Positions 1 to 4,972 of a DNA stretch of 6,507 nt are shown piece after piece (positions within the stretch are counted from its first letter, which is position 1; each line of letters starts with the position of its first letter). The DNA is from Pseudonocardia sp. (GTDB lineage: Bacteria > Actinomycetota > Actinomycetes > Mycobacteriales > Pseudonocardiaceae). The notes under the pieces are model-generated. The model did not search any database, had not been told where the DNA came from, and saw nothing but the letters and a program-made list of their open reading frames with translations. The DNA lies in the NCBI GenBank assembly GCA_030453005.1, contig JAKDLE010000170.1:1-6507 (forward strand), given 5' to 3'. The translations under genes and the position numbers were made by a program.

Positions 1-772
1 CGCTCGCCGTGGTGCCGCTCGTGCCCTGCCCCCACCCGGTGAGGACGGCGCGCGAGTGCAGCGCACGACGAGCCCGGGCCAGCGACCCGAGGACCACGGC
101 GATCGCGCCGGTCGACTCCGCGGGCAGCATGAGCTCCCGGAGCGGTCCGTTGACCGGTGCCGACGCGAGCACGTCCGCCGCGGTAACGCGGGCGGCGCGC
201 AGCGCGCGCGGCCCGGCCGCGCCCCGGTTGATCTCCGCCGCCGCGATCTCGGCCAGCTCCTCCTCGGTCAGCTCACCGGAGTCGACGACGCGGCCTGCGT
301 GCAGACCGAGGACGGTCTCCGCGGACAGCCCGACGGGTCGGTCGAAGTGGGGCTCGAAGCCGAGGTTGGAGATCTGCTGCAGGAAGGCGCGGCGGTCCGG
401 CGCGGAGACCTCCGGGTTGTACACGCCGACGGCAACGGCCAGGTCCGCGTCACCCGCGGCGATCGCCTGGGCCGCGGCGATGATCGCCTGACCGGCGTCG
501 CCCTCGATCCGGTAGGACTGCGCGAGGTAGCCGCCCGACGCGGCGTTGGTGAGACCGCTGGAGATGCTGCGGCCGTCGTAGACGTCCAGCGACGCCGTGA
601 CCGACAGCCCCAGCTCCTGCTTGCGGACCCCGGCCTCGCGCAACGCCCGCGACACGGCGTCGAACACCAGCTCGTCGAGCACCGCGTCCGACTCCGCGAC
701 CAGGGGCGTGGCCGCGATGCCGAGGACCGGGACCGGGTCCTGCGACGCCGCGGACGGGTTCAGCCCGCTCAC
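1..772 (-). CDS. Thiolase-fold protein lacking the nucleophilic cysteine (3' part cut off by window edge)
   Basis: The frame is open for 257 codons from a GTG at 772-770 to the left edge, so the C-terminus is missing. The GTG overlaps the upstream dehydrogenase stop as GTGA, with a G-rich ribosome-binding stretch just before it, which points to translational coupling. The protein resembles the non-decarboxylating thiolase / lipid-transfer-protein-like fold. It has an N-terminal VPVLGIAATP strand, an alanine-rich helix ending at Gly91-Ile97, a GDADLAVAVGV strand, and an ELTEEELAEIAAAEINRG helix. Where thiolases read R-x-Cys-G-S-x-x-Q-A, this one reads R88-I-Glu90-G-D-A-G-Q-A. The acyl-accepting Cys is therefore Glu90, and classical thiolysis is unlikely. 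Known Cys-poor relatives act with DUF35 partners, for example Ltp2-type aldolases of steroid side-chain degradation. That function is inference here, and any partner would lie beyond position 1. Fold confidence is good; the reaction is unknown. Confidence 0.82.
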   Translation of the reverse strand, partial: MSGLNPSAASQDPVPVLGIAATPLVAESDAVLDELVFDAVSRALREAGVRKQELGLSVTASLDVYDGRSISSGLTNAASGGYLAQSYRIEGDAGQAIIAAAQAIAAGDADLAVAVGVYNPEVSAPDRRAFLQQISNLGFEPHFDRPVGLSAETVLGLHAGRVVDSGELTEEELAEIAAAEINRGAAGPRALRAARVTAADVLASAPVNGPLRELMLPAESTGAIAVVLGSLARARRALHSRAVLTGWGQGTSGTTAS

Positions 773-1515
773 ATCGACACACCCCCGTCGACCGGCAGCA
801 CGACGCCGGTGACGTACGCGGCCTGCTCGGAGGCGAGGAACCCCACCGCGGGCGCCATCTCCGCCGGCTCGGCGAACCGGCCCAGCGGCACCGTGGCCGT
901 CATCTCGGCCAGGCGGTCCGCGGGGATGGCGGCGACCATCGCCGTCGAGGCGTTGGGCGAGATCGCGTTGACCGTGATCCCGAAGCGGGCGACCTCCTTG
1001 GCCACCGTCTTGGTGAAGGCGATGATGCCGCCCTTCGCCGCCGCGTAGTTGGCCTGGCCCACGTTGCCGTGCATCCCGGTGTAGCTCGTGACGTTGACGA
1101 TCCGACCCGATCCCGCCCTGCGCATGTGCGGGACGACCGCGCGGGTCACCGCGAACGTGCCGCCGAGGTGCACGTCGAGCACCGACCTCCACTGCTCGTC
1201 GGTCATCTTCCAGACGACGGTGTCGCGGGTGATGCCGGCGTTGCTCACCGCCACGTCGATCCCGCCGGCCCATCCGGCGATCTCGTCGACGGCCGCGGTG
1301 ACGGCCGCGGAGTCGGACACGTCCAGCGCGAAGGTGCGTACCGCGTCGTGTCCGTCCCAGGCCTTCTTCAGCGCGTCGGAGTCGCGGTCGAGGACCGCGA
1401 CCTTCGCGCCCGCGTCGACGAAGTACCTCGCCAGTTCGAACCCGATCCCCTGAGCGCCGCCGGTGACCAGCACGGCGGACCCGGAGAAGTCCGCGACGAG
1501 CCTGCCCGCGGCCAT
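769..1515 (-). CDS. Short-chain dehydrogenase/reductase, FabG-like, probable 3-hydroxyacyl-CoA dehydrogenase
   Basis: A classical SDR of 248 residues, the usual family length. I chose the ATG at 1515-1513 because it overlaps the thiolase stop (TGATG) and begins just before the first beta strand; the frame stays open for 16 more codons upstream, inside the thiolase. The nucleotide-binding motif T18-G-G-A-Q-G-I-G25, the N92-A-G94 motif and the catalytic Ser144, Tyr157 and Lys161 (YAAAK) are all present. Asp43 at the end of the second strand favours NAD(H) over NADP(H), which suits an oxidative, catabolic direction. The Asn of the usual Asn-Ser-Tyr-Lys tetrad is His116 (DVHLGG), a variation seen in some SDRs. 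It ends with the FabG-like LPVDGG. Lying between a thiolase and a thiolase-like gene, it most plausibly oxidises a 3-hydroxyacyl-CoA to the ketoacyl-CoA cleaved by the thiolase. A 3-oxoacyl reductase acting in biosynthesis is the alternative. Confidence 0.9.
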   Translation of the reverse strand: MAAGRLVADFSGSAVLVTGGAQGIGFELARYFVDAGAKVAVLDRDSDALKKAWDGHDAVRTFALDVSDSAAVTAAVDEIAGWAGGIDVAVSNAGITRDTVVWKMTDEQWRSVLDVHLGGTFAVTRAVVPHMRRAGSGRIVNVTSYTGMHGNVGQANYAAAKGGIIAFTKTVAKEVARFGITVNAISPNASTAMVAAIPADRLAEMTATVPLGRFAEPAEMAPAVGFLASEQAAYVTGVVLPVDGGVSM

Positions 1516-2690
1516 CAGAGCCGCTCGATGATCGTTGCGTTGGCCATGCCGCCGCCCTCGCACATGGTCTGCAGCCCGTAGCGGCCGCCCGTGGCCTCGA
1601 GATGGTTGACCATGGTGGCCAGCAGCCGCACACCCGACGCACCCAGCGCGTGGCCCAGTGCGATCGCCCCGCCGCGCGGGTTGAGCTTCTCGGGATCGGC
1701 CTGCAGCTCGTGCTGCCAGGCGAGCGGCACCGGGGCGAACGCCTCGTTGACCTCGTACGTGTCGATGTCCTCGATCGACATCCCGGCACGGGCGAGCACC
1801 TTCTGGGTCGCCGGGATGACGCCGGTCAGCATGAACAGCGGGTCGCTGCCGGTGACGGCGAACTCGTGGAACCGGGCACGGGGCCGCAGGCCGAGTTGCT
1901 GCGCGCGCTCCTCACTCATGATCAGCACGGCGGAGGCGGCGTCGGTCAGCGGCGACGAGTTGCCCGGCGTGATGCTCCAGTCGATCTCGGGGAAGCGCTG
2001 CCCGAGCGCCTCGTCGGCGAACGAGGGCTTCAGGCCAGCCAGGCCCTCGGCGGTCGTCGACGCCCGGACGGTCTGGTCGGTGTCGTGGACCTGCCCGTCG
2101 ACGGTGATCGGCACGATCTCGTTCCCGAACGCCCCCTCGGCGGCGAAGGCGGCCGCGCGGGCGTGCGACCGCGCCGAGTAGGCGTCGAGCGCCTCGCGGT
2201 CGAGCTTCCACTTCGCGGCGATCAGCTCGGCCGACACGCCCTGCCCGACCAGCCCTTCGGGGTAGCGCGCCTCCAGCGGAGCGGTCGGGTGCTGGTCGAC
2301 CGAGCTGTAGCCCATCGGTACCCGGCTCATGGACTCGACGCCGCAGGCCAGGACGATGTCGTAGGCCCCGGCCAGGACGCCCTGGGCCGCGAAGTGCACG
2401 GCCTGTTGGCTCGACCCGCACTGCCGGTCGACCGTGGTGCCGGGGACCGACTCCGGGATGCCGGCGGTGAGGACGGCGTTGCGGGCGATGTTGAGGGTCT
2501 GCTCGCCGGCCTGCGACACACAGCCAGCGATGACGTCATCTATGGTGGCCGGGTCGATCCCGGTGCGCTCCAGCAGAGCGCGGAGGGTGTCGGCGAGCAG
2601 GCTCACCGGGTGCACGCCCGAGAGCGCGCCCCCCGGCTTGCCCTTGCCCGATGCCGTACGGACGACGTCGACGATCACTGCTGACCTCAT
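1515..2690 (-). CDS. Acetyl-CoA acyltransferase (thiolase), complete
   Basis: A full-length thiolase of 391 residues, the normal family size. It cleaves 3-ketoacyl-CoA with CoA to give acetyl-CoA and a shortened acyl-CoA, or runs in reverse, in the cytosol. All catalytic signatures are intact: the nucleophile Cys91 in the DRQCGSSQQAV block, GVESMS at 117-122, TPGNSSPLTDAASA from 241, NEAF at 315-318, GGAIALGHALGASG at 340-353 with His347, and the second cysteine Cys377 in CEGGG. The ATG at 2690-2688 gives the expected MRSAVIVDVVRT start. A GGGAG lies 10 bases upstream of it (+ strand 2705-2701). It is the first gene of the three-gene minus-strand operon, and its stop overlaps the dehydrogenase start by one base. 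The CGSSQQAV version of the active-site block differs from the CGSGLQAV of the decayed thiolase upstream, so the two are not recent duplicates. Substrate chain length or ring type cannot be read from the sequence. Confidence 0.95.
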   Translation of the reverse strand: MRSAVIVDVVRTASGKGKPGGALSGVHPVSLLADTLRALLERTGIDPATIDDVIAGCVSQAGEQTLNIARNAVLTAGIPESVPGTTVDRQCGSSQQAVHFAAQGVLAGAYDIVLACGVESMSRVPMGYSSVDQHPTAPLEARYPEGLVGQGVSAELIAAKWKLDREALDAYSARSHARAAAFAAEGAFGNEIVPITVDGQVHDTDQTVRASTTAEGLAGLKPSFADEALGQRFPEIDWSITPGNSSPLTDAASAVLIMSEERAQQLGLRPRARFHEFAVTGSDPLFMLTGVIPATQKVLARAGMSIEDIDTYEVNEAFAPVPLAWQHELQADPEKLNPRGGAIALGHALGASGVRLLATMVNHLEATGGRYGLQTMCEGGGMANATIIERL

Positions 2691-2907
2691 GTGGCCGTTG
2701 CTCCCGTTCGTGAGGGTGGAGGCCCAGGGGGCTCTCCGGTCCTGTACGACGCTAGGAGATCCGGCCCGCCCGGGGTTGTCGCAAGGCGCTACACGGCCGG
2801 GTTCCTGTCGGGCCCCGGCCGCGTGCAGGTCACTCCGGCGGGCCCGGTTGAAGGTCGCGACCAGGTGCTGCTGTCGTGGAGGTTATTGCCGGGGAGACGT
2901 CGGCGCC
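2691..2907. other. Intergenic region upstream of the thiolase operon
   Basis: No coding pattern is convincing on either strand over these 217 bases. It must hold the promoter of the minus-strand thiolase operon unless transcription begins further right in the decayed block. A TAGCGT at 2754-2749 (minus) resembles an actinobacterial -10 element, but no good -35 sits at the right distance. I found no copy of the GTCAAC-N6-GTTGAC palindrome here, so this operon is probably not controlled by the TetR gene on the right. Confidence 0.35.
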
Positions 2908-2973
2908 ATGGATCCCAGCGAGGTGGGTCTGCGCACCTCGCCTGTCGTGGGCCCTTGGCCGACAACGAGAGCA
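2908..2973 (+). pseudogene. Possible N-terminal remnant of a MaoC-like (R)-hydratase
   Basis: An ATG at 2908, with GGGGAG 11 bases upstream, starts MDPSEVGLRTSPVVGPW followed by PTTRA. Actinobacterial MaoC-like enoyl-CoA hydratases commonly begin with a DPS-x-VG ... W-T-x-RA block leading into a LLYALGVGAG helix. Here the resemblance stops after about 22 residues. The frame stays open for a long way, but the rest does not look like the family, and from 3043 it runs antisense to a thiolase remnant. I read it as a start region left behind when the rest was deleted. The match is short and from memory, so a chance resemblance is possible. Confidence 0.38.
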
Positions 2974-3006
2974 CGAGCTCAACTGGCGAGGCGGCACCCG
3001 CGTTCG

Positions 3007-3038
3007 GCGACGATCTTCGCCTCGAAAGATCGTGTCGC
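3007..3038. repeat. Strong stem-loop between two gene remnants
   Basis: ACGATCTT at 3010-3017 is the exact reverse complement of AAGATCGT at 3026-3033. An alternative fold pairs ACGATC-TTCG (3010-3019) with CGAA-A-GATCGT (3023-3033), leaving a three-base loop and one bulged base. Three further pairs (GCG 3007-3009 with CGC 3036-3038) form across a two-base bulge. No T-run follows on either strand, so a standard intrinsic terminator is not indicated. It lies in the stretch between the hydratase-like and thiolase remnants and could be a recombination scar, a protein-binding site or chance. Confidence 0.5.
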
Positions 3039-3042
3039 TCCG

Positions 3043-3740
3043 GCCGATGCCCATCGTCTTCGGCGCCACCCCGACCGGGCCCCAGCCCAGGACACGAACT
3101 TCACGAGCGGACGCGGCCCCAGCCCGGCGGCCGTCTACGGGCTGGTGACCACACAGGTCGTCGCGCCGTCATTCTGCCCGGAGGCGTTGCCAGCCGTGAC
3201 GGTCGCGTCCGCATCGTCGCTGCCCATGATCGGACGCAGCTTGGCCAGCACCTCGACGATGGAGCCCGGGCGGATGTGCTCGTCGCGGTCGACGACCGTG
3301 TCGCCGCAGCGGCCCGCTGGTGGCTGCGCACCGCGTACTCGTCCTGCTCCCCACGCGCGATCGAGTACTCCCGGCGCAGGTTCCGCCGTCCCGATCATGC
3401 CGCCGGGTACCGGGAAGGCGACCCCGCTCGCGGTGACCCGCTCGCGTGCCAGCGAGTCGTGCAGCAGCATCCCGGGCGCGGCCGTCGCGCCCCCAGCGCA
3501 CGAAGTCGAGTAGAACGACGCGTTCGACATCGACTCGGTACCGCCGGTCAGGACGACCTCGGCGGCGCCGGTCTGCACCTGCATCGCCGCGTACAGCAGC
3601 ACGGCCTGCAGCCCGGACCCGCAGCGCCGGTCGACCTGGATACCACCGGTCGTGATCGATAGGCCGGCGGCGACGCACCCGATCGCAGGGGCGTCCATCA
3701 TCGGGTAGCAGTGGCTGAGCACGACGTCGTCCACCGCCTC
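3043..3740 (-). pseudogene. Decayed thiolase (acetyl-CoA C-acetyltransferase family), both ends missing
   Basis: Unmistakable thiolase sequence runs from EAVDDVVLSHCYPMMDAPAIG (starting 3740) through the active-site block DRRCGSGLQAV (Cys codon 3623-3621) and AAMQVQTGAAEVVLTGGTESMSN. It is broken in several ways. Near 3500-3485 the usual RWG is read one base off. At about 3381 the frame shifts, so NLRREYSIARGEQDEYAVRS continues in another frame. At about 3302 the frame returns at DTVVDRDEH, after a jump that omits roughly 20 or more residues of the usual spacer. TAG at 3137-3135 interrupts TSP-stop-TAAGLGPRPLVKFVSWA in frame. Another shift at 3083-3070 precedes VAPKTMGIG. About the first 50 residues and the last 100 (NEAF, GHP and C-x-GGG motifs) are absent. 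It cannot make an enzyme. The closest family is the one with an LHDSLAR insert and the GNASGQNDGA motif. Confidence 0.9.
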
Positions 3741-3748
3741 GCCGGCCA

Positions 3749-3968
3749 GCCACCTACGTTTCCTCCACCGACTCCGCTGAGCATCCCGCGGTCGTCGCCG
3801 ACGGCGCGCTGCACGGGTTGCGCGACACCGAGCGCCTGGTCGACCTGCTCGGGGACCGCGGCGACCGGCTGGCCGCCGCCGCGGAGCGGGCGAATCGCCG
3901 ACCCGCTCGACGTCGTGCCGGAGGCCGAGGCGGTGCTGCGGGCCCCGATCCCGGCGCCACCACGAGTG
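3749..3968 (+). pseudogene. N-terminal remnant of a fumarylacetoacetate-hydrolase-family gene
   Basis: From 3749 the plus strand reads ATYVSSTDSAEHPAVVADG, then ALHGLRDTERLVDLLGDRG and DRLAAAAERA. This matches the N-terminal cap of actinobacterial FAH-family proteins, where LATYV is followed by a VVxDG-x-VHGL block. At 3888-3894 the frame slips, and the next frame carries on with IADPLDVVPEAEAVLRAPIPAPPRV, the usual lead-in to the FAH catalytic domain. The resemblance ends at 3968, and a stop follows at 3990. No start codon remains, and the catalytic domain with its metal-binding acidic residues is absent. It abuts the thiolase remnant head to head near 3741-3749. FAH enzymes cleave C-C bonds of ring-fission products or isomerise and decarboxylate related acids, so the lost gene may have belonged to an aromatic or cyclic-compound pathway. 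That is inference. Confidence 0.68.
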
Positions 3969-4006
3969 ATGAAGATCCGGCCGGCGAGGTAGACCTCGAG
4001 GGCGTC
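3941..4006 (-). pseudogene. Possible N-terminal fragment of a second short-chain dehydrogenase
   Basis: The minus strand reads DALEVYLAGRIFITRGGAGIGA, which resembles an SDR start of the form L-x-GR-x-x-x-x-TGGGAGIGA, with Arg in place of the first Gly of the cofactor loop. No SDR sequence follows. The last nine codons lie antisense to APIPAPPRV of the FAH remnant, so one of the two readings may be fortuitous, or the junction lies in a shared stretch. The match is short. Confidence 0.28.
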
Positions 4007-4136
4007 CACAGTCGGGGATGCCAGCGCGGCGGTCGCGCTGCGGCCACCTTTCCGGCGGAGCCGCAGCACCCGATGGCCCCGCTCGTGACCGAGGTGCTCG
4101 ACATCGCGGGAGAGAGCGTCGCGGCACGACCACGGC

Positions 4137-4154
4137 GTCAACATGTAAGTTGAC
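4137..4154. promoter_or_regulatory. Palindromic candidate operator GTCAAC-N6-GTTGAC
   Basis: GTCAAC (4137-4142) and GTTGAC (4149-4154) are perfect inverted arms around ATGTAA. The spacing and size suit a TetR-family dimer. Almost the same site occurs in the TetR/hydrolase intergenic gap at 4937-4954. A TTGACA at 4150-4155 overlaps the right arm and could be a -35 on the plus strand, but no convincing -10 follows. On the minus strand the site faces the decayed genes, as an operator of their former promoter would. Confidence 0.55.
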
Positions 4155-4210
4155 ATGGAGGGACTGACGAAGCAGACGATCCTCAATCACGCTAGTTGCT
4201 CACGCAAGCA

Positions 4211-4235
4211 CCCGCAGGTTCCCGCAGGTTCCCGC
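4211..4235. repeat. 10-base tandem repeat, 2.5 copies
   Basis: CCCGCAGGTT occurs twice in direct succession (4211-4220 and 4221-4230), followed by a half copy, CCCGC (4231-4235). It lies 7 bases past the TetR stop codon. It is probably a replication-slippage product; no function is evident. Confidence 0.8.
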
Positions 4236-4242
4236 TCTGCGC

Positions 4243-4890
4243 TCACGCGCGCTGTTCCAGGCCGCCGAGGAGCGTCTCGGCGTAGGCGGACCCGATCTCC
4301 GCGGCGGGCACCGTGCACTCGGTGGGGTTGAACCACCGGTTGGACCACGCCACCATCCCGATGATCCCGTACGCCACCACCCAGGCCTGGGTCTCGGTGC
4401 GCAGTGTGCCCTCGTCGATGCCCGCCTGCACGATCGCGACCACCGCGTTCTCGTAGCGCTTGTTGTGCCTGCGCATCTCCCGGGCCCACGGCGAGCGGTC
4501 GCGCGAGTCGTGGCCGAGGTTCTCCTGGATGTAGACGTAGAGGAACGGGTAGGCCTCCGCATAGCTGACCATGAGCTCGGTGACCAGCCGCCGCAGCTTC
4601 TCCGGGGCCCGGCCGGGACCGGCGAGGATCTGCTCGGCCGTGTCGGCGTTGGTGCCCACGGCGCCGCCCACGACCTCGTGGAACAGCTCCTCCTTGCTGC
4701 CGATGTAGTAGTACAGCGACGCGCGGTCCATGTTCATGGCCTCGGCCACGTCGCTGAGCTTGGTGCCGCGGTAGCCGTTGCTCTTGAACATCGCCGCGGC
4801 GGCCGTGACGATCTCCGCCCGGCGTTCCCGGTAGGCCGCGCCGCCCTCGTCCCGGGCGGCCGCGCGCCGCCTGCCGATACCGCTCGTCAT
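4243..4890 (-). CDS. TetR-family transcriptional regulator
   Basis: The product has 215 residues, normal for TetR. An Arg-rich lead precedes helix 1 (RAEIVTAAAAMFKSNGYRGT, 24-43). The helix-turn-helix is LSDVAEAMNMDRASLYYYIGSKEELF (45-70), with the typical LYYY-x-x-SKEEL recognition segment. The ligand domain contains the IQENLGHDSRDRSP stretch and WSNRWFNP (182-189), a Trp/Arg/Trp/Pro signature found in TetR regulators of lipid and steroid catabolism such as the KstR2 type. The effector is therefore plausibly an acyl-CoA, by inference. I chose the ATG at 4890-4888 over an in-frame ATG at 4944, since the extra 18 residues are not TetR-like and would overrun the operator. No Shine-Dalgarno precedes 4890, and CATACT lies 6 bases upstream, so a leaderless transcript is possible. 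It is divergent from the hydrolase across 82 bases and probably represses both itself and that gene. Confidence 0.93.
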   Translation of the reverse strand: MTSGIGRRRAAARDEGGAAYRERRAEIVTAAAAMFKSNGYRGTKLSDVAEAMNMDRASLYYYIGSKEELFHEVVGGAVGTNADTAEQILAGPGRAPEKLRRLVTELMVSYAEAYPFLYVYIQENLGHDSRDRSPWAREMRRHNKRYENAVVAIVQAGIDEGTLRTETQAWVVAYGIIGMVAWSNRWFNPTECTVPAAEIGSAYAETLLGGLEQRA

Positions 4891-4936
4891 CCCACGAGTA
4901 TGGCGTGCTCCCCCGGCCTCGGGCAGGATCGCCCTC

Positions 4937-4954
4937 GTCAACACCGAGGTTGCC
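4937..4954. promoter_or_regulatory. Candidate TetR operator GTCAAC-N6-GTTGCC in the divergent gap
   Basis: GTCAAC (4937-4942), spacer ACCGAG, then GTTGCC (4949-4954). Eleven of twelve arm positions equal those of the palindrome at 4137-4154, and the 6-base spacing is identical while the spacers differ. That is the pattern expected of a conserved protein-binding site. It ends 18 bases before the hydrolase ATG and begins 46 bases upstream of the regulator ATG, well placed to control both divergent promoters. Confidence 0.6.
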
Positions 4955-4972
4955 CCAGGGTAGGAGGCTCAT

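Larger units (their letters stand above)
4007..4242. other. Non-coding stretch between the remnants and the TetR gene
   Basis: I recognise no gene in either direction here. Open frames exist, but their products are low-complexity Arg/Ala/Pro strings without family motifs. The stretch holds the palindrome at 4137-4154 and the tandem repeat at 4211-4235. It is less GC-extreme around 4140-4200 than its surroundings, as expected for a regulatory region. No clear terminator for the TetR gene was found. Confidence 0.5.

Noticed and set aside
56..1048. A 330-codon plus-strand frame
   Set aside because: It is antisense to the thiolase-like gene and the SDR, which have recognisable motifs and coupled starts. 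The translation has no family features.
1602..2684. A 360-codon plus-strand frame
   Set aside because: It is the antisense shadow of the complete thiolase.
2434..3513. A 359-codon plus-strand frame covering the operon promoter region
   Set aside because: It begins antisense to the thiolase and ends antisense to the thiolase remnant. Only its short 2908-2973 piece resembles a known family.
3043..3740. Sequencing error as the sole cause of the broken thiolase
   Set aside because: Indel errors could explain one or two shifts, but not the in-frame TAG, the missing internal segment and the loss of both ends together. Neighbouring genes read cleanly.
3135..4190. A 351-codon minus-strand frame as an intact thiolase
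   Set aside because: Its first 150 codons are not thiolase-like and overlap the FAH remnant. The thiolase part has frameshifts, an internal deletion and no C-terminal catalytic motifs.
4211..4235. CRISPR-like or iteron-like array
   Set aside because: Only 2.5 direct copies of 10 bases without spacers. This is a slippage repeat, not an array or an origin.
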